DNA of 45,406 bases from Magnetococcales bacterium (GTDB taxonomy: Bacteria; Pseudomonadota; Magnetococcia; Magnetococcales; JADFYX01). The position numbers were made by a program, and so were the translations under genes. The stretch is from positions 1-45,406 of the forward strand of contig JADGBW010000013.1 in the NCBI GenBank assembly GCA_015231305.1, in the 5' to 3' direction. Under the pieces are notes generated by a model. The model was given only the letters and a program-made list of their open reading frames with translations, was not told the DNA's origin and made no database searches. Positions 9,164-17,244 of the stretch are shown piece by piece; the stretch's first letter is position 1, and the number at the start of each line of letters is the position of its first letter.

Positions 9164-9730
9164 TTATTTATCGATGCTTAAGGCAGCGGTGAGATAGTCT
9201 ATTTCATGGCTTTTAGCGTAGGCGAGAATCTTGTTGTGGGTGGTTAATCCAGCTTTATCTACCTGATACCCTCGTGGGGTTGTATAGTGATGTAGGTTGT
9301 TGTTTTCATAGGATTGTGTAGTTGGTGTGGTTTCGGCAAATTCAACTTGAACTGGCAATCTTTTTATGAATGATTGAAAATAGCTAGCAGCTTCAGATTT
9401 TTTTGCTTCACCTTCGCCCTCTGAAAACTCAATAACTCCTGACGTATCCAAGCGATCTAAAAGTGCTAATAGACCTTCTTTATCACGGGGAAGTACACGG
9501 CCCTCTTTTATTAATTGATCAATTAGCTGGCCCATACGTTGTTTTTTGTTGTCACGTTCTTGGTTATTTATCTTCTCTTCTCTTTTTGTTAGTTCATCTT
9601 CTCGTGCTTTAAGATCTTGTTGCTGTTTTTCAAGCTCTTCTTTTGTTGGCGCAAGTTGTTCTTTGGTCTGTTTTTCTGGCTGCTTTTTTTGTTGCTCATC
9701 TACTTTTTTTTCTTTTTGTTCTGGTTCCAT
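9164..9730 (-). CDS. internally initiated scaffold protein (nested in frame)
   Basis: Codon 173 of the protease-scaffold gene is an ATG at 9730-9728, preceded by a perfect AGGAGG with 5-base spacing. Translation from it would yield a 188-residue protein comprising only the coiled-coil scaffold and its C-terminal part. The arrangement is the same as lambda C/Nu3, where the scaffold is made in excess from an internal start. The full-length gene has a poor ribosome binding site, which fits few proteases and many scaffolds. Seen: the site and frame. Inferred: that it is used. Confidence 0.65.
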   Translation of the reverse strand: MEPEQKEKKVDEQQKKQPEKQTKEQLAPTKEELEKQQQDLKAREDELTKREEKINNQERDNKKQRMGQLIDQLIKEGRVLPRDKEGLLALLDRLDTSGVIEFSEGEGEAKKSEAASYFQSFIKRLPVQVEFAETTPTTQSYENNNLHHYTTPRGYQVDKAGLTTHNKILAYAKSHEIDYLTAALSIDK

Positions 9731-10246
9731 TATTGCCTCCTGTTTTGTGGGATATTCTGAAAATTCATTGCTGTTATTTTGTTGTTTATTTTGGGGGAAG
9801 ATATTCTTAGATATGGTTATTATCCCGGTCTCTTTTTCATTAAAAGAGGCTTCTGTCAGCCCTTTTATTGCTGGGGGTTGCGCCCCTAAAAAACCCACAT
9901 GACGAAGATAAAAGGTTCCTGGCGCAGGGTTGTTTGCTGCATCTGGGGTGTAAAAACTTGCGGATACTTTTTTATAACGGCCTGCGGTAACAATTGCTGA
10001 AAAGGCAGGGTCAACCTGTTTAACAGAGGCGAGTAACATCCCTTTTTCAACTCGTAGACCAGCAACCCACCCCCAAGCTGGAGCATCATGTTGAGGGTGT
10101 CCTATAACTAAAGGTGCTTCATGGAGTGAAGGTTGGTAGATGGATACAGTTTTTTGTAGTTCCACCTCAGTTATTGTAACAGCCGCTCCGCTCATGTCAC
10201 GGTGGCGACCAGCCTGGAATATTGGGATATCAGTCAGTGTTTTCAT
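9164..10246 (-). CDS. phage head maturation protease fused to scaffold
   Basis: The 360-residue protein has two parts. Residues 1-130 look like a Mu I/U35-type head protease: LVIGHPQHDAPAWGWV (His50/His53), RYKKVSASFY (candidate nucleophile Ser95) and YLRHVGFLGAQPPAIKGL (His116). Residues about 173-285 are a highly charged Glu/Lys/Gln coiled coil typical of scaffolding proteins, followed by a globular tail. The ATG at 10246 has no good Shine-Dalgarno site, and no alternative start exists before an upstream in-frame stop. It is the first gene of the module; no portal or terminase precedes it. The family assignment rests on pattern and order, and the catalytic residues are proposed. Confidence 0.78.
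   Translation of the reverse strand: MKTLTDIPIFQAGRHRDMSGAAVTITEVELQKTVSIYQPSLHEAPLVIGHPQHDAPAWGWVAGLRVEKGMLLASVKQVDPAFSAIVTAGRYKKVSASFYTPDAANNPAPGTFYLRHVGFLGAQPPAIKGLTEASFNEKETGIITISKNIFPQNKQQNNSNEFSEYPTKQEAIMEPEQKEKKVDEQQKKQPEKQTKEQLAPTKEELEKQQQDLKAREDELTKREEKINNQERDNKKQRMGQLIDQLIKEGRVLPRDKEGLLALLDRLDTSGVIEFSEGEGEAKKSEAASYFQSFIKRLPVQVEFAETTPTTQSYENNNLHHYTTPRGYQVDKAGLTTHNKILAYAKSHEIDYLTAALSIDK
9736..9741 (-). promoter_or_regulatory. internal Shine-Dalgarno AGGAGG for scaffold
   Basis: Read on the minus strand, AGGAGG lies 5 bases before an in-frame ATG inside the protease-scaffold gene. It is the strongest ribosome binding site in the phage module. Confidence 0.7.
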
Positions 10247-10582
10247 GGGTTGGGATATTGGAGAATTTCTATGGTTATAAAAATGTGAATTATTACAGCA
10301 GTGAATTTGTTAAAAGATTGTTAAAACAAAGTTGTATAAAACATGATAGTTGTACAAAACTGTTTAGTTGTACTGTCGCTTGTTCACTTAACTGTTTGGC
10401 AAAGAAACGATTTTGCTTGCGATTGGGTTTGTAAAAGTATTTGAATTTTGGGCTAGTGTTGTGTTAAGATGTGTTGATCTTTAATATGTAATAATACTTG
10501 TTGGTGTTATTATTTCTAATGGGATAAATATTCTAAGTTTTATGAAATTAAGATTAATTAAATAATATTATACATAAAAGAG
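10247..10582. other. AT-rich intergenic region between phage module and GGDEF-EAL gene
   Basis: This 336-bp stretch separates divergent genes and must hold both promoters. It carries three AGTTGTA elements at an exact 18-bp period (see the repeat entry). A weak sigma70-like pair for the plus strand is visible: TTGTGT at 10459-10464 and TAATAT at 10482-10487, spaced 17. No open frame with phage-like content was seen, so there is no trace of a portal or terminase gene here. Confidence 0.5.
10329..10382. repeat. three 18-bp iterons, core AGTTGTA(C/T)
   Basis: AGTTGTAT starts at 10330, and AGTTGTAC at 10348 and 10366, so starts are exactly 18 bp apart. The first two units also share the following AAAAC. 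They lie about 85-135 bp before the phage protease start. This spacing is close to, but not exactly, two helical turns. They could be operators for a regulator of the phage module; that role is inferred. Confidence 0.55.
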
Positions 10583-13246
10583 TTGCTAACAGAGAATATG
10601 CAGGAAAATAGAAACATAGATGGGGATATAAGTGGTGAAGGTGATAGTGACTTACGCTTTGCTGAAGAGTCACTCGATGCCGTTTCTGATGCTCCAGTAA
10701 CTGGTGACCCTTGGAAAATCTTGGTTGTCGATGATGACAAGGATATCCATAGCCTAACCAATATGGTTTTGCGTGAGTTGGTGGTAGATGACTGTGGTGT
10801 AGCTATAATAAGCGGGTACTCCGGCAAGGATGCTTGCCGAATAATGGAAGAAGACCCCAGCATAGCAGTTTTGTTGCTAGATGTGGTGATGGAGAGTGAT
10901 AATGCTGGCTTAGAAGCCGTTCGTACAATTCGCGAAGAGTTGAGAAATAGCTTTGTTCGTATAATTTTACGTACTGGTCATGCTGGCCAAGCCCCAGAAT
11001 TAGACATCATATCCATGTATGACATCAACGACTATCGAGAAAAGACAGATCTCTCCAGTCAACAGTTGATAACTGCTGTAACAACTGCCATTAGAGCATT
11101 TCGTGATTTGCGCACCATAGAAAACCTAGCAGGTCGTCTTAAAGGTGAGAGAGAAACACTGAAAATTGCCCAGAAAATTGCTCATATAGGTAACTGGGAG
11201 TGGGACACTGTATCTGATAAAATAACTATTTCTGATGAGTTGTCTAATATATTTGGTCTTAAACTAGGTGAATTTGGTGGACGTATAGGCGATTATCTCG
11301 AACGAGTCCACCCAGATGATCGGGAAAAACTCGAGAGAATCACCCGAGATTCATTGAAAAACCGCAAATCTTTCTCCACAGAATATCGGGTTTTGCGTCC
11401 TGATGGCTCTAAACGTACCGTTAGAGCTTTAGGAGAGCCTTTTTATGATGGCAACGCATTGGGCAAACTTCGCATGATAGGTACTGTCCATGATATATCC
11501 CGTCAGCGTGACGCTGAAGACCACCTAAAAATTGCAACATCAGTATTTGGTGGTGTAATGAAGGAGGTAGAGACCCAGTTAACCCTAACTACCCAGGTTT
11601 TTGAAAGTGCAATTGAAGGGGTGGTAATTACCGATGCAAAAGGGATTATCCAAACTGTAAACAGTGCATTTACAACTATCACAGGTTATTCTGGCAAAGA
11701 GGCTATTGGCAGTTCTATAGATTTTCTCTGTTCTTCTGATCAAAATGATGAATCTTCTAAAGAGAAACAATCTGCCTTAAGAGATGGCACAGCCTGGAAG
11801 GGTGAAATTTGGAATAGACGAAAAAGTGGTGAGGCGTATCCCCAGTGGGAGACAATAACTGCAATATCTGACCAATCTGGACAGGTGACTAATTATGTTT
11901 CGGTATTTCATGATTTGTCAGATATTAAAGCCAGTGAAAAACTTCTTAAATTCAGAACTTACCACGATACCCTTACTGGGCTTCCAAATCGTGATCTTTT
12001 TCTTGACCGTTTAAATCAGTCTATTAGCCTTGCATCTCGTTCTAACAGCAAGGTGCTGGTGCTGTTTCTTGGTCTTGATCATTTTAAAAATATTAACAAT
12101 AGTTTAGGTCATGGTAGCGGTGATTTACTTCTGCAAAGTGTAGCAATTAGGTTTAAAGATTTTATTCGTGAGGGAGATACCATCTGCCGCTTGGGAGGTG
12201 ACTCTTTTGGTTTTATCATTCGCGGTATAAACTTGGTTAAAGATGCTCTAATAGTTATCCAAAAGCTATTAGGTGTAATAGCTCTACCTTTCAATATTAA
12301 TGAGCATGAACTTTTTGTTACTGCTAGCTCTGGTATTACCATGTATCCTGACGATGCAATGGATGCCAACTCACTGATTAAATATGCTGATATGGCATTA
12401 AATCGTGCTAAAGCAGCAGGGCGAGATAGATATCAGTTTTATACTGAGGCAATGGGTCGTCAGGCAGACAAACGTTTACACCTTGAAAAAAATTTACGTT
12501 TGGCTCTTGATAAAGGTGAGTTTGTGCTTTATTACCAGCCAAAGTTAAACTTACTTAATAAACATATTATAGGTATGGAGGCTCTTGTACGTTGGCAGCA
12601 TCCAGAAACTGGATTGATTCCTCCTAACGATTTTATTTCTATAGCTGAAGAGACTGGGCTTATTATTACTCTTGGGGAGTGGATTTTAAAAACGGCATGC
12701 CAACAAACTAAAGATTGGATAGACCAGGGATATGTTCCGTTAAAAGTTGCTGTTAATCTTTCAGCTCGGCAGTTTAGAGAAGAGGGTTTGGTTGGTTTGG
12801 TGGAAAACATATTGACCGAAACCGATTTGCCAGCCCAGATGTTGGAATTGGAAATAACAGAGAGCATGGTTATGGATGATGTGGATGAGGCTATTAATGT
12901 TCTGCAACAATTGCGCTCTTTGGGTGTCTCTATTGCTGTAGATGATTTTGGCACAGGATACTCATCCTTGAGTTATTTAGGGCTGTTTCCAATCCACACT
13001 TTAAAAATTGACCAATCTTTTGTCCGAGACTTAACTTCAGACTCCAAAGATGCTGCCATCGTTGAATCCATTATCTCTCTTGCTAAAGGTCTGGATTTGC
13101 GGGTTGTTGCAGAAGGGGTAGAGGGTAGCGAGCAGCAGGTTTTTCTTGAGTCAGAAGGGTGTGATGAAATACAAGGTTACTATTACAGCAAGCCTCTGCC
13201 AGTCGCAGCCTTTACCCAATTTTTAGCTACGAAAAAAAAATCCTAA
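10583..13246 (+). CDS. REC-PAS-PAS-GGDEF-EAL c-di-GMP phosphodiesterase
   Basis: The 887-residue cytoplasmic regulator has a receiver domain (about 44-175; acidic Asp50-52, phosphoacceptor Asp100 in LLLD, Lys154), of the type with RTGHAGQAPE and YDINDY. Two PAS domains follow (about 195-310 and 335-450), then GGDEF (about 455-620) and EAL (about 635-885). The GGDEF motif is GGDSF at 538-542, and the metal-binding Asp of LDLDHFK is Gly (LGLDHFK), so cyclase activity is probably lost. EAL residues are intact: EALVR 666-670, NLSARQF, ITES, DDFGTGYSS, LKIDQSF, AEGVE and QGYYYSKPL. Net activity is therefore probably c-di-GMP hydrolysis. The frame begins with TTG; an ATG at 10598 (five codons in) is an equally likely start. 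The gene stands alone. Confidence 0.9.
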   Translation: MLTENMQENRNIDGDISGEGDSDLRFAEESLDAVSDAPVTGDPWKILVVDDDKDIHSLTNMVLRELVVDDCGVAIISGYSGKDACRIMEEDPSIAVLLLDVVMESDNAGLEAVRTIREELRNSFVRIILRTGHAGQAPELDIISMYDINDYREKTDLSSQQLITAVTTAIRAFRDLRTIENLAGRLKGERETLKIAQKIAHIGNWEWDTVSDKITISDELSNIFGLKLGEFGGRIGDYLERVHPDDREKLERITRDSLKNRKSFSTEYRVLRPDGSKRTVRALGEPFYDGNALGKLRMIGTVHDISRQRDAEDHLKIATSVFGGVMKEVETQLTLTTQVFESAIEGVVITDAKGIIQTVNSAFTTITGYSGKEAIGSSIDFLCSSDQNDESSKEKQSALRDGTAWKGEIWNRRKSGEAYPQWETITAISDQSGQVTNYVSVFHDLSDIKASEKLLKFRTYHDTLTGLPNRDLFLDRLNQSISLASRSNSKVLVLFLGLDHFKNINNSLGHGSGDLLLQSVAIRFKDFIREGDTICRLGGDSFGFIIRGINLVKDALIVIQKLLGVIALPFNINEHELFVTASSGITMYPDDAMDANSLIKYADMALNRAKAAGRDRYQFYTEAMGRQADKRLHLEKNLRLALDKGEFVLYYQPKLNLLNKHIIGMEALVRWQHPETGLIPPNDFISIAEETGLIITLGEWILKTACQQTKDWIDQGYVPLKVAVNLSARQFREEGLVGLVENILTETDLPAQMLELEITESMVMDDVDEAINVLQQLRSLGVSIAVDDFGTGYSSLSYLGLFPIHTLKIDQSFVRDLTSDSKDAAIVESIISLAKGLDLRVVAEGVEGSEQQVFLESEGCDEIQGYYYSKPLPVAAFTQFLATKKKS

Positions 13247-13384
13247 AAAATATCCTTCATAATCTAAGATCATAACTGGTAAAAAAACCTAAGATTCGTT
13301 ATTTTAGTGCAGACCTGAATATCAAATAGTATGTTCAAGGTAGGCAAGTTGTGGTTTTAACCTCATGTTTTAGGTTTATGCTAA

Positions 13385-14284
13385 ATGACAATTCGTACTG
13401 CTGTTCTTCCCGTTGCGGGTTTAGGAACCCGTTTTTTACCAGTTACAAAATCTATCCCGAAGGAGATGTTGTCGGTTGTGGACCGCCCTTTGATTCAATA
13501 TGTGGTTGAGGAAGCGTTCTCAGCAGGTATTGAACAGGTTGTTTTGGTCTCTAGTAGGAGTAAATCTGTTTTGGAAGACCACTTTGATTCTCATGTAGAA
13601 TTAGAGATGGCATTAGAGGCAAAGGGTAAGGATGAGTTATTACAACTCGTAAAAGATCTAACGCCACCAAAAGGCAGATCAATTAGCGCGGTTCGTCAGA
13701 GTGCGCCTTTAGGTTTGGGGCATGCTGTGTTGTGTGCACAAGCTGTAGTTGGCAGAGAACCATTTGCAGTATTGTTACCAGACGATCTTATATGGACCGA
13801 CGATGCTACCCCATCTGTTTTAACTCAAATGGTAGAGCAGTATGAAAAAATTCAAGCATCGGTAGTTGCCGTCATGGAAGTTTCACCTGCACAGACTAAC
13901 CTCTATGGCGTTATTGATCCTTCTAATCCAGATGTTAGCAAAGGTGATAGTGTTATCAAGGCTAAAGGATTTGTGGAAAAACCATCTCCAGATATTGCTC
14001 CTTCCAATTTAGCTGTAGTAGGTCGTTATATTTTAACCCCTGAAATTTTTCCATTATTGGCAAATGGCAAAAAAGGAGCGGGAGGGGAAATTCAACTAAC
14101 CGATGCTATTTCAGCCTTGCTTGAGCAGCAGTCTGTATTTGGTTATCGGTTTTCAGGAACCCGATACGATTGTGGAGATAAAATAGGCTATCAAAAAGCT
14201 AATTTAGCTCTATCTTTGCAGAGACCAGATATGCGAAGTGAGCTTTTGCCTTTTATAAAGGAGCAGTTAGCGAGTTGGAGCTAA
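13385..14284 (+). CDS. galU: UTP-glucose-1-phosphate uridylyltransferase
   Basis: GalU makes UDP-glucose from UTP and glucose 1-phosphate for surface polysaccharides. The 299-residue protein has the nucleotide loop AGLGTRFLP (residues 11-19), IPKEML, DRPLIQYVVEEA, EDHFD, LPDD, the sugar-binding VEKPSPD, GGEIQLTDAI and the C-terminal RYDCGDKIGYQKAN. Length and motifs are normal for the family. Its downstream neighbour is UDP-glucose dehydrogenase, which uses its product. The 119-bp gap suggests a separate or weakly linked transcript. Confidence 0.95.
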   Translation: MTIRTAVLPVAGLGTRFLPVTKSIPKEMLSVVDRPLIQYVVEEAFSAGIEQVVLVSSRSKSVLEDHFDSHVELEMALEAKGKDELLQLVKDLTPPKGRSISAVRQSAPLGLGHAVLCAQAVVGREPFAVLLPDDLIWTDDATPSVLTQMVEQYEKIQASVVAVMEVSPAQTNLYGVIDPSNPDVSKGDSVIKAKGFVEKPSPDIAPSNLAVVGRYILTPEIFPLLANGKKGAGGEIQLTDAISALLEQQSVFGYRFSGTRYDCGDKIGYQKANLALSLQRPDMRSELLPFIKEQLASWS

Positions 14285-14403
14285 ATTGGATGTTTTTGAA
14301 ATATCCTAGCTAAAAATTATCTTTAGATCGTTAGTTGCAAATGAGTTTGTAGCTGCTTTTTTAAGGGTTAAAATAAATCATTAAAATGTAAGTGGAACTT
14401 TCA

Positions 14404-15720
14404 ATGCGGATTTCAATAATTGGTACTGGTTATGTTGGTTTGGTTTCAGGAACATGTTTTTCTGAATTTGGTGTCCATGTAACATGTGTAGATAAGGACG
14501 CTGATAAAATAGCCAATTTGAACAAGGGAATAATTCCTATTTTTGAGCCAGGCTTGGATCTTCTTGTTACAAGAAACCATGCTGCAGGGCGGTTAGAGTT
14601 CTCCACTGATACTATTGGGGAAGTAGGAAAAAGCGATGTAGTTTTTATTGCTGTAGGTACTCCTGAACGCCGTGGTGATGGTGCAGCAGATTTACAATTT
14701 GTATATGATGTTGCCAAAGAGGTAGCCAAAGGTTTAAAGGGGTTTACAGTAATAGTTACAAAGTCCACTGTTCCCGTTGGCACAGGTTCAGAGGTTGAGA
14801 AAATTATCCGTAAAGAGAACCCTGATGCTGATTTTGCCATGGCTTCTAACCCAGAGTTTCTACGAGAAGGTGCAGCTATTGAAGATTTTATGCGTCCAGA
14901 TAGGGTTGTTATTGGGGTAGAGGATAAAAAGGCAGCGGAAATTTTAAAAAGCCTTTATCGTCCATTATATCTTATTGAGACTCCGGTATTAATAACTAAT
15001 ATTGCAACAGCTGAGCTGACAAAATATGCAGCGAACGCATTTTTGGCAACTAAAATTACCTTTATAAATCAAATAGCTAATTTGTGTGAGTCTGTAGGGG
15101 CTGATGTACATGATTTAGCAAAAGGTATGGGATTAGATAGAAGAATTGGCAAAAAATTTCTTCATCCTGGTCCTGGTTATGGTGGATCTTGTTTTCCTAA
15201 AGATACACAAGCTTTGGCTAAAACAGCAGTTGCCAACAATGAGCCTGTAACAATTGTTGATGCTGTAATAGCAGCAAATACAAAACAAAAAGAGAGAATG
15301 ACTGATAAAATTCTCAAGGTTTTAGGTGATGACCTTACAGGTCTGAAAATTGGTATTCTGGGTTTGACATTTAAACCCAACACAGACGATATGCGTGATG
15401 CTCCAGCTTTAACTATTCTACCTGAGTTGATAAAACGCGGGGCAAAGATATCGGCTTATGATCCTGAAGGTATGGGTGCAGCAGCTAGGATGATGTCTGG
15501 TATTAGTTATGCGACTGGGGCGTATGATGCTTGTGAAGGTGTTGATGTTGTAGTTATTTTAACTGAGTGGAACCAATTTAGAAGTTTAGATTTAGTACGT
15601 TTAAAATCGGTAATGAAAGCACAAGATGATGGCAAGTTTATTTTCTTTGATTTTCGTAATATTTATGATCCCATTCCCATGGCAGAGCAGGGTTTTAAAT
15701 ATACCAGCATAGGACGTTAG
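14404..15720 (+). CDS. ugd: UDP-glucose 6-dehydrogenase
   Basis: The enzyme oxidises UDP-glucose to UDP-glucuronate with two NAD+. It has the Rossmann motif GTGYVGLVSG at the N-terminus, GTPERRGDG, STVPVGTG, NPEFLREGAAIEDF, the linker ELTKYAANAFLATKITFIN, the catalytic GYGGSCFPKDT (Cys263 in this numbering) and GLTFKPNTDDMRDAP. I choose the ATG at 14404 (438 residues) rather than an upstream in-frame GTG at 14392, because an AAGTGGA site is well spaced from it and the family starts with MRISIIGTGYVG. It follows galU and ends 3 bp before the hexomutase gene, with which it is probably co-transcribed. Confidence 0.95.
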   Translation: MRISIIGTGYVGLVSGTCFSEFGVHVTCVDKDADKIANLNKGIIPIFEPGLDLLVTRNHAAGRLEFSTDTIGEVGKSDVVFIAVGTPERRGDGAADLQFVYDVAKEVAKGLKGFTVIVTKSTVPVGTGSEVEKIIRKENPDADFAMASNPEFLREGAAIEDFMRPDRVVIGVEDKKAAEILKSLYRPLYLIETPVLITNIATAELTKYAANAFLATKITFINQIANLCESVGADVHDLAKGMGLDRRIGKKFLHPGPGYGGSCFPKDTQALAKTAVANNEPVTIVDAVIAANTKQKERMTDKILKVLGDDLTGLKIGILGLTFKPNTDDMRDAPALTILPELIKRGAKISAYDPEGMGAAARMMSGISYATGAYDACEGVDVVVILTEWNQFRSLDLVRLKSVMKAQDDGKFIFFDFRNIYDPIPMAEQGFKYTSIGR

Positions 15721-15723
15721 ATT

Positions 15724-17130
15724 ATGATCAATTTCAACCAACACATGTTTCGTGAGTATGATATCCGTGGCATTGCTGGCAAGGATTTAACTGAAGCTTT
15801 GTTAGTAGACTTTGGTAGGGTTTTCGCAGCCCACATACGGGCAAAAACTGCAAAGAAAAAATTATCTGTTGCTATTGCTCGTGATGGGCGGCTTTCTTCT
15901 CCTGGGTTGGCAAAAAGTTTAGCTTTAGGGCTTTGCATGGGTGGCGTTGAGGTTGTAGATATTGGTTTAGCACCTACTCCAACTCTCTATTTTGCTACAC
16001 ATCACTTTAGCACAGATGCTGGCATTATGTTAACAGGTAGCCATAATCCCCCGGACTATAACGGTATTAAAATGGTACGTGGCAATAGCCCGGTTTATGG
16101 TGAAGAAATACAGGAATTAAAAAATGGTTTGTTAAAAGGCATTCCTCCATTAGCGGCAAAACAAGGAACAGTAAAGCAGGAGTCTATAATAGATATCTAT
16201 CTCGATAGATTGGTTAGTGACTTTTCGCCAGGAAGACCTATTAGGGTTATATTTGACTGTGGCAACGGAGTTACCGGAGTTGCTGCCCCAGGGTTGAGCG
16301 ATCGTTTAGCTAGATTTGCCATAGATAGCGAAGTTTTGTTTCCGGAGGTAGACGGCACTTTTCCCAATCATCATCCTGACCCGACAGTTCCTGAAAATCT
16401 TATATCTTTAAGGCAGAGGATGAGTGATACAGGTGCAGAGCTTGGTATTGCTTTTGATGGTGATGGAGACCGTATCGGAGCATTGGACGAGCAGGGCAGG
16501 GTTGTTTGGGGTGATCGTTTAATGATTCTGTTCGGACGACAGATTTTAGCTAAAGATCCGGGTTCTATGATTATTGGCGATGTTAAATGTTCGCAGCTTT
16601 TGTTTGATGCCATTGCTGATGCTGGTGGCAAACCATTAATGTGGAAGACTGGTCATTCTTTAGTTAAAGCAAAAATGCGTGAGACTGGAGCGCCGTTAGC
16701 TGGTGAAATGAGTGGACATCTATTTTTTGCAGACCGTTATTACGGTTTTGACGATGCACTTTATGCTGCGGTACGCCTTATAGAGCTTGTAGCATCCCAG
16801 CCCACTGTTTTATCGGAACGCCTTTATGGTCTACCGACAATATATGCAACCCCGGAGTTACGTATCGACTGCCCTGACGACAAAAAATTTCAGGTAATGG
16901 AGCGGGTATTAGAAGAACAACAAAAGCAGGGGTCCGATTTTTCTGATGTCGATGGGGTAAGGGTCAAGGTTGCAGGTGGTTGGTGGTTGTTGCGAGTATC
17001 TAATACTCAACCAGCGTTAGTTGCTAGGGTAGAGGCAGATAGTATGGAGGGGCTTAATAAAATTGCTGGTGATGTAGCCAACATTTTAGGTAAAGAAGGT
17101 GTAGTTTTTCCTAAATGGGAACAGTCATAG
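15724..17130 (+). CDS. phosphomannomutase/phosphoglucomutase (AlgC/ManB type)
   Basis: The 468-residue enzyme interconverts hexose 6- and 1-phosphates, supplying glucose 1-phosphate for GalU and mannose 1-phosphate for other sugars. It has FREYDIRG at the N-terminus, the phosphoserine loop TGSHNPPDYNG (Ser106), the metal loop DGDGDR (245-250), the sugar-binding loop GEMSGH (327-332) and the C-terminal phosphate-binding RVSNTQPALVAR. All four domains are present and intact. The gene starts 3 bp after ugd, so the two form an operon. Whether it acts on mannose, glucose or both cannot be told from sequence. Confidence 0.92.
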   Translation: MINFNQHMFREYDIRGIAGKDLTEALLVDFGRVFAAHIRAKTAKKKLSVAIARDGRLSSPGLAKSLALGLCMGGVEVVDIGLAPTPTLYFATHHFSTDAGIMLTGSHNPPDYNGIKMVRGNSPVYGEEIQELKNGLLKGIPPLAAKQGTVKQESIIDIYLDRLVSDFSPGRPIRVIFDCGNGVTGVAAPGLSDRLARFAIDSEVLFPEVDGTFPNHHPDPTVPENLISLRQRMSDTGAELGIAFDGDGDRIGALDEQGRVVWGDRLMILFGRQILAKDPGSMIIGDVKCSQLLFDAIADAGGKPLMWKTGHSLVKAKMRETGAPLAGEMSGHLFFADRYYGFDDALYAAVRLIELVASQPTVLSERLYGLPTIYATPELRIDCPDDKKFQVMERVLEEQQKQGSDFSDVDGVRVKVAGGWWLLRVSNTQPALVARVEADSMEGLNKIAGDVANILGKEGVVFPKWEQS

Positions 17131-17232
17131 TTACTGTTTTTTGCTTGTTTTATAATTGGTTAAAGGAGTATGTCTCACTTAGCCTATGATAATAAAATCA
17201 TATTTTCCCCACCACCTACAGACTCATAATTT

Positions 17233-17236
17233 GGAG
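17233..17236 (+). promoter_or_regulatory. GGAG site that fixes the TTG start of pyrD
   Basis: GGAG lies 8 bases before the TTG at 17245. There is no ATG within the first 60 residues of the conserved frame, so this site decides the start. Confidence 0.6.
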
Positions 17237-17244
17237 TTGACCCA

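Noticed and set aside
9546-9902. Plus-strand frame rich in Ser, Cys and Phe
   Set aside because: It is the reverse of the Glu/Lys-rich scaffold coding sequence.
175-10246. Tailocin or contractile injection system
   Set aside because: Capsid, decoration and scaffold genes are present and no sheath gene is seen.
175-10246. RcGTA-type gene transfer agent
   Set aside because: The protein set is Mu-like (gp36/gp37 types), and the RcGTA order with portal, tape measure and hub genes does not match.
10329-10382. CRISPR array or attachment site
   Set aside because: The repeats are too short, have no spacers of CRISPR size, and no cas gene or integrase is present.
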